From Coriobacteriia bacterium (lineage in GTDB: Bacteria > Actinomycetota > Coriobacteriia > Coriobacteriales > UBA8131), in NCBI GenBank assembly GCA_009784425.1, contig WRBR01000005.1, forward strand, positions 1-45,701: DNA of 45,701 bases, in the 5' to 3' direction. Both the position numbers and the translations under genes were made by a program. This document shows, in pieces, positions 1 through 9,554 of this stretch (within the stretch, counting starts at the first letter, position 1; the number at the start of each line of letters is the position of its first letter). The notes beneath the pieces were generated by a model. The model was not told the DNA's origin. It worked only from the letters and a program-made list of their open reading frames with translations, and did not search any database.

Positions 1-852
1 AGCTTCTCAAATGTATGGATGGATATAAACGCCAAAGATGGCCAACGGATTACCATGCAGGCTGAGCCGGGGCGCATCTCGTCTTTTGGCGAGGTCTATG
101 CAACAAAAACACTTCTCGTTGCCAACGCGCGCATCAAGGGCTTTAACCTTTACAGCGAAACAAGCACGCCGGAGTTCCTCAAAATACGCCAAGCCGTGCA
201 GTACGCCAAAACCCTTGATGCATTTGCCGAGGCAATGCTCCAAGGAAACGGCGGAGGCTTGGCCTCTACTTGGCTGGTTGGTGAGTTTGAGACCAGCGAG
301 ATTATGAAGCTTGAAGTGGGCCTCTCATTTAATAATCTGGAAAAACTCACCGATGGGTATTTTGCCTGTTCAAATGGCATGGAAGACACACGCATTCTCA
401 ACGCTGAAACAGAAAACAGCAGCTTGCCCAACACACGTCAGGGCACCGGATCGCGCACCCAGCGGCTTGCTGACCTCATTGACCCCTATCTGGGAACCCT
501 TACGCCAGATGATGCCAAGGTCATCATCTCCGACCACTTTGATCTGTATCTCAGCAGGGGCTCAGCCAGCTCGCGCAGTGTCTGTGCCCACTTTGAAGAC
601 GACGACGCCCGCTATGCAGACGCCTCACAAATGCTTCCTCACATGCCTTTTGGCACCACTGATGCCAAGGTGACAAGCACCGAGCTTTTTAAGGATAAGA
701 CCTTCATGGCGCGTTGGGGCAGTGCCTGCGGCAGAGCCTTTGACTCGGGACTCTTCCTCAGACAGAACCCTCAATACCAAACGCTCAGTGACTATCTCTA
801 TGACAGGCCAACGCATTTTTGGCACCAGTTACAACCTCTGGATGCGCAGTGA
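1..852 (+). CDS. C45-like peptidase / acyl-transferase-type Ntn hydrolase, 5' partial (open frame continues to base 1)
   Basis: Frame 1 is open from base 1 (SFSNVWMDINAKDG...). Motifs such as TQRLADLIDPYLGTLTPDDAKVIISDHFD...SVCAHFE resemble the C-terminal half of C45/AAT-like Ntn hydrolases. Confidence 0.55.
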   Translation, partial: SFSNVWMDINAKDGQRITMQAEPGRISSFGEVYATKTLLVANARIKGFNLYSETSTPEFLKIRQAVQYAKTLDAFAEAMLQGNGGGLASTWLVGEFETSEIMKLEVGLSFNNLEKLTDGYFACSNGMEDTRILNAETENSSLPNTRQGTGSRTQRLADLIDPYLGTLTPDDAKVIISDHFDLYLSRGSASSRSVCAHFEDDDARYADASQMLPHMPFGTTDAKVTSTELFKDKTFMARWGSACGRAFDSGLFLRQNPQYQTLSDYLYDRPTHFWHQLQPLDAQ

Positions 853-1020
853 TGGAACACCCCTGGCAGCCCTCGCCGCAGATGCTGGAGAACGAGACGG
901 CATGCAAATGAACATCAGTTAAATGCCAGTTGAGCACCAAATTACACTGCCAAGAGATGCGGACTGGTAATACATCGTGTATACTCACACGAATGAGAAT
1001 TCTACGACTACGGGGTGAGG

Positions 1021-1827
1021 ATGGCATTTAAAGGTTTGCTCTCAATAAGTGAGTTTTCAAAGCTTACGGATATCCCCCGTTCAAAGCTTATTTATTACGA
1101 TGAAATTGGACTTTTTCCGGCTGTTGAGCGCGGCGAAAACAACTACCGATACTACTCGCTTAATCAGATAATCATCGCCGGTTTTATCAACGACATGGCC
1201 TCTTTTGGCATATCGCTGAAGGAGCTGCTGGCGCTCAAGGACATACGCACCCCCGAGATGATGATTGGCGTTTTGGAGAAAGCCTCCAAGGAGCACCGAG
1301 AAAAGATCATCAAGCTCAGAGAAACCTTGAGCATCATGGGGGTCATGACCGATTTGATGAAGGAGGGCCTTAAGGCAGAGGGCAAAGATGTTGAGGTTTT
1401 GGAGTTTGAGCCGCATAACTACATCATGGGCAGTGAAAACGTTCACCAAGAAGCTTCGACCTTCTACCCGGCGTGGCTCACCTTCATGAATTCGGCACAA
1501 AAGGCCGGAGTCAACATCAAGTATCCCGTGGGCGGCCTCTTCAACGACCTGGAACGGTTTGTTGCCAATCCCAATATGCCCTCGCGGTTCTATTTTCTCA
1601 ATCCTCACGGCAGGGATCAGAGCGTGGGAGGAAAATGGCTCTGCGGTTATGTTCGCAGCTTTTATGGGCAGGCTGCCGACGATCTTCCCCAAAACATGAT
1701 TGCTTATGCCAAGGAGCATAAACTTGAGCTCACCGGCCCGGTTTTCAACACCTTTTTGCTGGACGAGATATCCACCATCGACCACGATCAATATCTCCTG
1801 CGCGCCTCCATCAAGATAGTGGAATAG
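1021..1827 (+). CDS. MerR family transcriptional regulator with C-terminal effector-binding (GyrI-like) domain
   Basis: N-terminal LLSISEFSKLTDIPRSKLIYYDEIGLFPAVERGENNYRYYSLNQI is a MerR HTH. The ORF track starts at GTG 1015, but ATG 1021 is equally plausible. Confidence 0.85.
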   Translation: MAFKGLLSISEFSKLTDIPRSKLIYYDEIGLFPAVERGENNYRYYSLNQIIIAGFINDMASFGISLKELLALKDIRTPEMMIGVLEKASKEHREKIIKLRETLSIMGVMTDLMKEGLKAEGKDVEVLEFEPHNYIMGSENVHQEASTFYPAWLTFMNSAQKAGVNIKYPVGGLFNDLERFVANPNMPSRFYFLNPHGRDQSVGGKWLCGYVRSFYGQAADDLPQNMIAYAKEHKLELTGPVFNTFLLDEISTIDHDQYLLRASIKIVE

Positions 1828-1847
1828 GCAGGTCATACGAGGACATA

Positions 1848-3158
1848 ATGGATTCCGCGATAATCGTTACCGTAACCATCATCTTAATACTTATCAGCGG
1901 CTACTTTTCTATGGGTGAGCTGGCGTTGATTTCTGCCCGCCGTGGAATTTTGCAACAATTCGTTGATGGTGAAACAGACCGATCAAAAAAGGCCTCTCGC
2001 GCTTTGGATCTGGCGCAGAGATCAGACCGTTTGCTGGCCACTACACAAGTTGCCATTACCATAGTGGGCTTATTGGCAGCCTCTTTTGCCGCCGTTTCGT
2101 TTTCTGAACCCCTCGCCAATTGGCTCTCAGGCTTTGGGCTCAGCTGGCTTGCCGTGGCTGCACCGATTCTCGGCATCATCATCACTACGCTCATCGTGAG
2201 CTACGTCACCCTCATCCTGGGAGAACTGCTCCCCAAGCGCATAGCGCTCTCCAACGCAGAGAACACCGCCATGCGGGTCAGCGGAACCATCAGGTTCTTT
2301 GAGCGTCTGCTCTCCCCAGTGGTAACCTTTTTGGCTGCCTCTACCAATGTTTTGGCGCGCCTCTTTCGCATCAAAAAGCAGGTGGACTCCACAGACCTTG
2401 CTGAGGAAGAAATCAAGATCATGGTGAGCGAGCAAGACAGCTTGCTAGACGAAGAAAAGCGCATGATCACGGAGATATTTGACCTGGGTGACACCGTTGC
2501 TCTAGAGATCATGACTCCGCGTGTAGACATGGTGTGCGTGGACACTACGCAAAGTGTGAGCGAAGCCGTGGCGCTGATGCGCAAAACAGGCCTGAGCCGC
2601 CTGCCGGTGATTCAGGACACACGCGACAAGGTCCTGGGCGTGGTCATGCTCAAAGATCTGTTGGAGCCACTGCTGGGCAGCCTGCTGGATGAGTCGGTCT
2701 CTCGCTATATGCGCGTTGCTGTCTTTGTGCCCGAGACCAAGTCGATACTGCCCCTGCTCTCCGAGATGCAGACCACCAAGATGCAGGTGGCCATTGTTGT
2801 GGACGAGTACGGCGGCACTGCCGGGCTGGTGAGCATTGAGGACATCATCGAAGAGATTGTCGGTGACATCGACGACGAGTACGACCCCTCCACTAAACAC
2901 CTTGCCCAACTGAGCGAGAACATCTGGATGATAGACGGCCGCCTGCCGGTGGTTGATGCCATAGAGCTGGGCTTTCCTCTCTCTGAGGGCGAAGACTACG
3001 AGACGGTAGCCGGATGGATGATGAACGAGCTTGACACCCTGCCTCAAAAGGGCGAAACCCTAGAAGTTGAGGACTTCACCTTTACCGTAAAAGGCGTAAC
3101 CAAAAACCGCATCGCCATGATCAGGGTCACCAAAGACGAATCAAAGCCAGCCGAGTAA
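1848..3158 (+). CDS. Hemolysin/CorC family protein (CNNM/DUF21 membrane domain, CBS pair, CorC-HlyC domain)
   Basis: N-terminal DUF21-like TM region (SGYFSMGELALISARR), CBS repeats (IMTPRVDMVCVDTTQSVSEAVALMRKTGLSRLPV), VDEYGGTAGLVSIEDIIEEIVGDIDDEYD motif. Confidence 0.92.
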   Translation: MDSAIIVTVTIILILISGYFSMGELALISARRGILQQFVDGETDRSKKASRALDLAQRSDRLLATTQVAITIVGLLAASFAAVSFSEPLANWLSGFGLSWLAVAAPILGIIITTLIVSYVTLILGELLPKRIALSNAENTAMRVSGTIRFFERLLSPVVTFLAASTNVLARLFRIKKQVDSTDLAEEEIKIMVSEQDSLLDEEKRMITEIFDLGDTVALEIMTPRVDMVCVDTTQSVSEAVALMRKTGLSRLPVIQDTRDKVLGVVMLKDLLEPLLGSLLDESVSRYMRVAVFVPETKSILPLLSEMQTTKMQVAIVVDEYGGTAGLVSIEDIIEEIVGDIDDEYDPSTKHLAQLSENIWMIDGRLPVVDAIELGFPLSEGEDYETVAGWMMNELDTLPQKGETLEVEDFTFTVKGVTKNRIAMIRVTKDESKPAE

Positions 3159-3389
3159 CTCCCACAATGTCATTCTGAGCGTAGCGCGTGGCGCGTAGTT
3201 GAGAATCCAGTCAGCGAATTGCTGGCTAGGCCCTTCGCCTCGCTTCTCTTCGCTTCGCTACTCCCAGACAAGGAAGAGGAGTTTTTACACTCTGATGTAT
3301 AAGGCATCAGGTTAAAAGAAAACAACTCGGCCCCCTTGACGCACTCAACGGATATACTGCTAGGTTACCTATAATGAAAGAAGTTCACC

Positions 3390-6200
3390 ATGTTGTACCT
3401 ATTTGAAAACAATGAAGATACTGCGGCGGAGATAGAAGCGGCCAATGAGGCTCTGCGCAAGGATATCCAGCTGCTTGGGGGAATACTGGCAGATACTGTT
3501 CGTGAGGTAGAAGGGGAGGAAATCTCTGAAATAGTGGATACGCTGCACAAGCTCTCAGTGCGTAGTTACCGCTTCAATGATAAGGCGGCTCAAGAAGAGA
3601 TGGACGCTATCTTGCACAGGCTCTCCGATGATGAGATGAGTCTGGTTACCAGCTCTGTTGGTCACTTGTCCACCTTGTCAAACATCGCAGAAGATCACCA
3701 GCACCTGCTCCGCTGGCGCAAGCAGCAGATTGCCGGCGCTTTGCCGCGCGAGGGCAGCTTGGAGGCTGCCACGGCACTTGCCACAGAGCACGGTTTTGAC
3801 CAAGCACGCTTGAAGGAGTTTTTTCACTCGGCGTACATTGCGCCGGTGCTCACTGCACACCCAACGGAGGTGCAGCGGCGCTCTATCCTTGAGAACATCA
3901 ACGCCATTGCCGCCTTGCTCTACAAGCGCGACAGGCAGGCCAACACCGCAGAAGAACTTGCAGAAATCGAGGCCGCGTTGCGCACGCAGATACTCACGCT
4001 CTGGCAAACGCGGGTGGTGCGCAGCTCAAAGCTGACCGTGCTTGACGAAGTGGAAAACGTGCTGGCTTTTTTTGACTCAACCTTTTTTGCCGCCATGCCC
4101 AAGCTTTACACTGCCGTTGAGCGCGCCCTTGACGAAGAGGCAGGCGCTTTGCCGCCGTTTTTTCACCTCGCAAGTTGGATCGGCGGAGACCGTGACGGAA
4201 ACCCCTTTGTGGATGCCGGCGTGCTTGCCAAGGCGCTGTCTCGCTACACCGAGAAGGCGTTTGCTTTTTACATGGCCGAGACACAGCAGTTGAGCCGTGA
4301 GTTCTCACTAACCGGACTACCCTCACAGATTACGCCGGAGTTTCAACGGCTCATCGATGAATCGCCTGATGACTCGGTGCATCGCGCTGATGAACCCTAC
4401 CGGCTTGCGATGGCCACAGTCCGCGCGCGCCTGGTGGCGACCCATGTGTCCTTCTTTGCATACATGCCTGTGGCCGAAATGATTTCCTGTATACGCAACG
4501 CAGAGGCACTGCCCTACGCATCGGTGGATGACTTTGCAGCTGACCTTGCCGTGATTGAGCAAGCGCTCATTAGCCACGGCATGGAACTTCTGGCACGCGG
4601 CAGGCTGGGCAACCTGCTGCGCGCCGTGCGCGTTTTTGGATGGACGCTGGCACCGCTTGACCTACGTCAAAACACCGATGTGCATGAGCGTACCGTTGCC
4701 GAGCTCTTAGAAGTTGCGGTACCCGGCACCAACTATCTTGCATTGGATGAGACTCGCCGCTCGCAGATCTTGCTGGAGGAGCTCACAAAAGCCCGACCGC
4801 TTTTTTCTCGCCATGTGGAATACAGCGAGGAAACGGTGAGAGAGCTGGCGATATTTGATGCCGCCCGTGAGGCGCACCTGCGCTACGGAACAAGCTGTAT
4901 TCGCTCAGCCATCGCGTCTAAGACCGATGAGCTCTCTGACATCCTCGAGCTAGCGGTGCTACTCAAGGAGTCCGGCATACTACGCCCGTCTGAGTGCGCG
5001 CTGGATGTCAACATAGTGCCTCTCTTTGAGACAATCAAAGACTTGCGTGCGGCTCCGCACATCATGGATACGTTGCTCTCCCTGCCCTTCTATCGCAAGC
5101 TGCTTGCCAGCCGAGGGGACGTGCAGGAGGTGATGGTAGGCTACTCAGACAGCAACAAAGACGGAGGTTATCTCACCTCTCGCTGGGAGCTTTACCGTGC
5201 CGAAGTGGAGCTTGTTAGGGTGTTTGCCCAGCACGGCGTGAGGCTTAGGGTGTTCCACGGCCGCGGCGGGTCGGTTGGCCGAGGCGGGGAGCCAAGTTAT
5301 AGAGCTATTATGTCGCAGCCAAAAGGGGCTGCCCAGGGTCAACTGCGGCTCACCGAGCAAGGCGAGGTGATAGCTGCCAAGTACGGCAATGCCGAGGTTG
5401 GCCTGCGGAACCTTGAGGTCATCGTTGCCGCTACGCTTGCCGCCACCGCTGCTCCCTCGCAAACTGAGCCCACAGACGAGCGCTACCATCTAGCCTTTGA
5501 GGAGCTCTCAAACACCGCCTTTGTTGCCTATCGCAGCCTGGTCTATGAGACGGAAGGCTTTGAGGACTATTTTTGGGAGTCCACGGTAATCTCTGAGATT
5601 GCGGCGCTCAACATTGGCTCGCGCCCGGCTTCGCGCGCCGAAGGGCGCAGCATAGAGAGCCTGCGTGCCATACCGTGGGTATTTTCGTGGTCTCAGTGCC
5701 GGGTGATGCTGCCCGGTTGGTACGGCTTTGGCGTGGCGGTTGAAGCGTTCTTGGCCAAGCACGGGCAAACGGAGGGCTTGGCGCTGCTACAGTCCATGTA
5801 TGGACACTGGCCCGTGTTCTCAACGCTGATATCCAACATGGACATGGTATTAGCCAAGGCCGACATGGACATTGCCGAGCGCTACGCCGCTATGGTAGAA
5901 GATGAAGCTCTACGCAATGCCATATTCCCTCGCATCAAGGCGGAGTACGAGCGTTCGTGCAAGTATCTACTGGCTATCACCGGGCAAAGCGAGCTACTGG
6001 AGCGCAACCCGGCGCTTCGAAGAGTAGTGGCTAATCGCATCCCCTATCTCAACCCGCTCAACCACGTGCAGGCAGAGATGATGCGCCGCGTCAGAGACAA
6101 GATCCTCGACGGCAGCCCAGAAGAAGTTTCCGCCCGCACCCGCCGCGGCGTACACATATCCATCAACGGCATAGCCGCAGTGCTGCGCAACAGCGGGTAA
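3390..6200 (+). CDS. ppc: Phosphoenolpyruvate carboxylase
   Basis: 936 aa; diagnostic VLTAHPTEVQRRS, GGDRDGNPFV, VMVGYSDSNKDGGYLTSRW, FHGRGGSVGRGGEPSYRAIMSQP, C-terminal ISINGIAAVLRNSG. Confidence 0.98.
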   Translation: MLYLFENNEDTAAEIEAANEALRKDIQLLGGILADTVREVEGEEISEIVDTLHKLSVRSYRFNDKAAQEEMDAILHRLSDDEMSLVTSSVGHLSTLSNIAEDHQHLLRWRKQQIAGALPREGSLEAATALATEHGFDQARLKEFFHSAYIAPVLTAHPTEVQRRSILENINAIAALLYKRDRQANTAEELAEIEAALRTQILTLWQTRVVRSSKLTVLDEVENVLAFFDSTFFAAMPKLYTAVERALDEEAGALPPFFHLASWIGGDRDGNPFVDAGVLAKALSRYTEKAFAFYMAETQQLSREFSLTGLPSQITPEFQRLIDESPDDSVHRADEPYRLAMATVRARLVATHVSFFAYMPVAEMISCIRNAEALPYASVDDFAADLAVIEQALISHGMELLARGRLGNLLRAVRVFGWTLAPLDLRQNTDVHERTVAELLEVAVPGTNYLALDETRRSQILLEELTKARPLFSRHVEYSEETVRELAIFDAAREAHLRYGTSCIRSAIASKTDELSDILELAVLLKESGILRPSECALDVNIVPLFETIKDLRAAPHIMDTLLSLPFYRKLLASRGDVQEVMVGYSDSNKDGGYLTSRWELYRAEVELVRVFAQHGVRLRVFHGRGGSVGRGGEPSYRAIMSQPKGAAQGQLRLTEQGEVIAAKYGNAEVGLRNLEVIVAATLAATAAPSQTEPTDERYHLAFEELSNTAFVAYRSLVYETEGFEDYFWESTVISEIAALNIGSRPASRAEGRSIESLRAIPWVFSWSQCRVMLPGWYGFGVAVEAFLAKHGQTEGLALLQSMYGHWPVFSTLISNMDMVLAKADMDIAERYAAMVEDEALRNAIFPRIKAEYERSCKYLLAITGQSELLERNPALRRVVANRIPYLNPLNHVQAEMMRRVRDKILDGSPEEVSARTRRGVHISINGIAAVLRNSG

Positions 6201-6379
6201 CGGTCACCAGCCCCGCCCCTCTTTCCCCATCAGCCCCGCCACTCTGTCTCGCAGAAGGAGGCCTGTGGCAAAAACTGGCAGGGCTGAAGGGGGAAGGGGA
6301 CACAGCGGTAACAAGCTGCTAACAAGGGTGCGGGCGAGGCGCAAAGAGCGGTATTATCGTTTTGCTACTCATCGTTTTT

Positions 6380-6421
6380 AAGGGCGCAAGCTGCGAGGTT
6401 AACAGTGGCGCCCTTCTTTTT
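6380..6421 (+). terminator. Rho-independent-like terminator
   Basis: Stem AAGGGCGC (6380-6387) / GCGCCCTT (6408-6415) followed by CTTTTTCC. Confidence 0.6.
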
Positions 6422-6458
6422 CCAGGATGTTACTCACAATGGTAGAGAATGTGAGCAA

Positions 6459-7421
6459 GTGAGCAAAAAGAGACTATACAAAAGCTCAAATGTTGTTATC
6501 GGCGGAGTCTGTGGCGGGATAGCCGAGTATTTTGATGCTGACCCCACGCTGGTTCGCATCATTGCTGTTGCTCTGCTCATTGTTGCCTGGGGTGTGCCGG
6601 CAATCGTCTATGTTGCCCTCCTGCTCGTTATGCCTCCTGATCCGGCTGCAGCCCAAGGCTATGTGGATGCACGGGTTGAGACCAAGGGCTCTCAAGGCAA
6701 AACAGACGGAGAGGGCTTTGAGGCAATGAGCTCTCAGGTTGGATGGTCTAACCCCAGCACCAGCCCCACAACAAAACCTGATGCTTCTGTAAAGCAAGCT
6801 CCTCCCCCTCCGGATCCAACCACACGGGTTACGGCATCTAGCTATCATACAGTGGGAGATTATCCACAGACTAATGGCGCCTCTTCTGCGTCATCTCGAG
6901 TAACCAACGTTGCAGACTCGGTTAAGAGCAATCCGCCCTTGGTGCTGGTGCTGGGCGCCGTGCTGATTGGCGTAGGGGTCATTGCGCTGCTCAGTAATTT
7001 TGTACACATCTCTCTGTGGCGTTTTTGGCCGGTAGTGCTGGTAGTGGTTGGCCTTGTGTGCCTGTTTACTCCCGGTTCTCGAGGTTGGTCACTAGAGCGC
7101 GCCGGAAACTCCATTGTGCTCATTGCCGTAGGGTTGGCGCTTTTGGCGTGGATGCTACAGCTCATTCAAACACGGGTGTTCATTGCCGCCTTCATTGACC
7201 TGTGGCCGATATTCTTGGTAGTGCTGGGCCTCGTCATCATTGGCAGCGCGCGCAAAAGCAGCATATTCAACCTCGCAGGGTCCCTGGTTCTTGCAGCAAC
7301 AATCGTTTTTGGCCTGTGGGTCTACGGGGGGCTCGAATGGGAGAGCGTGAGGGCAACCTCACTCCTCTCAGAGAACGACGGTTTTCAGGAGCTGATTTGG
7401 GACATCACTCACTCTCGATAG
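6459..7421 (+). CDS. PspC domain-containing multi-pass membrane protein
   Basis: KKRLYKSSNVVIGGVCGGIAEYFDADPTLVRIIAVALLIVAWGVPAIVYVALLLVMP is a PspC domain. Start moved from 6405 to in-frame GTG 6459 because the upstream part overlaps a terminator-like hairpin. Confidence 0.85.
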   Translation: MSKKRLYKSSNVVIGGVCGGIAEYFDADPTLVRIIAVALLIVAWGVPAIVYVALLLVMPPDPAAAQGYVDARVETKGSQGKTDGEGFEAMSSQVGWSNPSTSPTTKPDASVKQAPPPPDPTTRVTASSYHTVGDYPQTNGASSASSRVTNVADSVKSNPPLVLVLGAVLIGVGVIALLSNFVHISLWRFWPVVLVVVGLVCLFTPGSRGWSLERAGNSIVLIAVGLALLAWMLQLIQTRVFIAAFIDLWPIFLVVLGLVIIGSARKSSIFNLAGSLVLAATIVFGLWVYGGLEWESVRATSLLSENDGFQELIWDITHSR

Positions 7422-7436
7422 AACAGGGGATAATTA

Positions 7437-7910
7437 GTGGTCAGTGACGGGTCAAAGAAACCCAATAAAAACAACAAGCCGCCCGGCGGCAAGGTGAGCT
7501 TTTCCACCGTTGCCTTGGCCGTAGGCATTTTGTTGGTGCTCTTTGGTATCTGGCAGCTGGCCGAGCGCTTCCTCGGAACCTGGTTCCATGAAATCTGGCA
7601 GATCATCTCCTTGGTGATAAGCATTGTGTGGCCGCTTTTAATCATCGCGGGAGGCGTGTGCCTGATGCTCCTTGCGCGCAAGGGCAACTTGAACCTGCCG
7701 GTAGACCGAAAGCTCTACCGCTCTCTTCGCAATAAGAAGATCGGGGGGATTTGTGGGGGAATTGGGGAGTATCTGGGCGCAGACCCCGCCGTGGTGCGCG
7801 TGGTGACCATCGTACTCGCCATTCTTTGCTGGTATGTGATCTTGCCGCTGTATCTGCTTTTCTGGATTATCATCGAGCCAGATAACAAAAACTACACCAA
7901 CTACGTTTAA
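7437..7910 (+). CDS. PspC domain-containing membrane protein (C-terminal PspC domain)
   Basis: RKLYRSLRNKKIGGICGGIGEYLGADPAVVRVVTIVLAILCWYVILPLYLLFWIIIEPD; follows the previous PspC gene closely on the same strand. Confidence 0.85.
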   Translation: MVSDGSKKPNKNNKPPGGKVSFSTVALAVGILLVLFGIWQLAERFLGTWFHEIWQIISLVISIVWPLLIIAGGVCLMLLARKGNLNLPVDRKLYRSLRNKKIGGICGGIGEYLGADPAVVRVVTIVLAILCWYVILPLYLLFWIIIEPDNKNYTNYV

Positions 7911-8057
7911 GTGACTCACTCAGCAAGCACAGCTATTTATTTCTGCCTTGGGGCCCCGGCTCGCTCCAGTATGCCTTTGCCAGCTTGCGGCAGAGCCGAG
8001 CTGCTCACCCCCAAGTCAGAAGCCAAACAGCTGGGCTTGCTGAGTGAGTCACTTAAA
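7906..8057. mobile_element. MITE-like nested palindromic element with 29-bp terminal inverted repeats
   Basis: TTTAAGTGACTCACTCAGCAAGCACAGCT (7906-7934) versus AGCTGGGCTTGCTGAGTGAGTCACTTAAA (8029-8057), one mismatch. Inner pair TTCTGCCTTGGGG (7941-7953) / CCCCAAGTCAGAA (8009-8021), one mismatch. No ORF inside. Confidence 0.65.
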
Positions 8058-8116
8058 TTACGTTTAACGCTATAATAGGATGCTCCGAATAAAGATTCCT
8101 TGAAAGAGGTGAAGCT

Positions 8117-8350
8117 ATGATTGACCGTAATTTGGTAGAAGAGGCCCTGGAGGTCATCAGACCGGTACTGCAAAACGATGGAGGAGATGTCAAGCTCGTT
8201 GATGTTGACTCAGAAGGAGTGGTGACCGTTGAACTGCAGGGTGCCTGCAAAGGTTGCCCCATGAGTCAGCTGACCTTGTCAAACGGTGTTGAGCGTATTC
8301 TCAAGGAGCGCGTCCCCGGTGTTACCAGAGTTATACCTGCTGAGCTTTAG
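8117..8350 (+). CDS. NifU-like C-terminal domain protein (Fe-S scaffold)
   Basis: VEEALEVIRPVLQNDGGDVKLVDVDSEGVVTVELQGACKGCPMSQLTLSNGVERILKERVPGV with CxxC (CKGC). Confidence 0.93.
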   Translation: MIDRNLVEEALEVIRPVLQNDGGDVKLVDVDSEGVVTVELQGACKGCPMSQLTLSNGVERILKERVPGVTRVIPAEL

Positions 8351-8370
8351 TAAGCAGAGAGGAGGAAGCT

Positions 8371-8664
8371 GTGGTTCAAAAAAGCTCGCCTCCTCAATCG
8401 CTCAAGGGTAGAGAGCAAGCCATGTACTGTTGGCAAAAACGTGGGTGCGATGAAGAAATGGCTTCTCGGTGTCCCTTTGCAACCTCGAGCGCAGATAACG
8501 TCTGTTCAGCCAGCTGCTATTACGCCAATTGCGTGCTACAGCAGCGCAGCTTTCCCAGCAATCTGGACATCCTGCTCGACCCAACCGTTGACCGCTCAGC
8601 TGCGGTCAAAGAACCCTGTACCTCCTGTGAGTTTTTTCTCTTGAATGGACCCCGCCTTGCTTGA
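8371..8664 (+). CDS. Small cysteine-rich protein resembling two-CW-type proteins
   Basis: YCWQKRGCDEEMASRCPF...NVCSASCYYANCVLQQ...PCTSCEFF. Overlaps the lgt start by 20 nt, consistent with coupling. Confidence 0.55.
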   Translation: MVQKSSPPQSLKGREQAMYCWQKRGCDEEMASRCPFATSSADNVCSASCYYANCVLQQRSFPSNLDILLDPTVDRSAAVKEPCTSCEFFLLNGPRLA

Positions 8665-9526
8665 TGAACTGTACCACGCAATAGACTCCATTGCCTTTTG
8701 GATTGGCCCCTTTGCCGTGAGGTGGTATGGCCTTGGTTATATCGTGGGCATCCTTGGCGGCGGTGCGGTTTTGATGCTGCTGGCCAAGCGCTGGAAGATC
8801 CACTTTACCCTTGATGCCCTGCTGAGCCTCTACATTGCCTCGGTGCTGGGCATTGTGCTGGGAGCCAGGATAGGGTACATCTTCTTTTATGGCGCAGGCT
8901 ATTACTTTGAAAACCCCGGAGAGATAATCTCCACGAGTATCTCCGGCTTGAGTTTTCATGGAGGAGTTTTGGGCATGGCCCTGGCCATCTTTGTAATCAG
9001 CCGCATCTATAAAATGCCCTTTACCAGCCTGGCAGACCTTGTTTTGATTGTTGCTCCCATCGGCATCTTTTTGGTGCGTTGCGCCAACTTCATCAACGGA
9101 GAGCTCTGGGGAGCACCCACCGATCTGCCCTGGGGAGTGACCTTTGAAAGCGGGGGAGGTATAGCCCGCCACCCAACGCAGCTCTATGAGGCCCTGCTTG
9201 AAGGGCTGGTGCTGTTCACCGTTTTGATAATCCTGGCACGCCGCAAGCCGCCACTGCCGCGCGGCAGCTACATGGGTGTCTTCTTTGTGCTGTATGGAGT
9301 CTTCAGAATTGCTGTTGAGTTTGTGCGTCAGCCTGACTCACAAATCGGCTACCTGGCCGGCGACTGGCTCACTATGGGTATGGTGCTCAGCTTGCCTATG
9401 GTGCTCATAGGCATTGCCATGCTTATTTATGCGTATAAAACACAACATTTACAAGCTGGATTGCCGGCTCCAAAAGCAACTGGCAACGGTATAATGAAAC
9501 CTTCACAATCTGACCCCAAGGAATGA
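8645..9526 (+). CDS. lgt: Prolipoprotein diacylglyceryl transferase
   Basis: RWYGLGYIVGILGG, GARIGYIFFYG, SFHGGVLGM, RCANFINGELWGAPTDLPWGVTF, HPTQLYEALLEG. Confidence 0.96.
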   Translation: MDPALLDELYHAIDSIAFWIGPFAVRWYGLGYIVGILGGGAVLMLLAKRWKIHFTLDALLSLYIASVLGIVLGARIGYIFFYGAGYYFENPGEIISTSISGLSFHGGVLGMALAIFVISRIYKMPFTSLADLVLIVAPIGIFLVRCANFINGELWGAPTDLPWGVTFESGGGIARHPTQLYEALLEGLVLFTVLIILARRKPPLPRGSYMGVFFVLYGVFRIAVEFVRQPDSQIGYLAGDWLTMGMVLSLPMVLIGIAMLIYAYKTQHLQAGLPAPKATGNGIMKPSQSDPKE

Positions 9527-9554
9527 AAATACTCATAGATAGGTAATAGATATC

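Noticed and set aside
1081-1836. 251-aa minus-strand ORF antisense to the MerR gene, and similar long antisense ORFs (e.g. 3'-strand shadows in ppc, serS and the PFL gene)
   Set aside because: Shadow ORFs of clear plus-strand genes; no domain signal.
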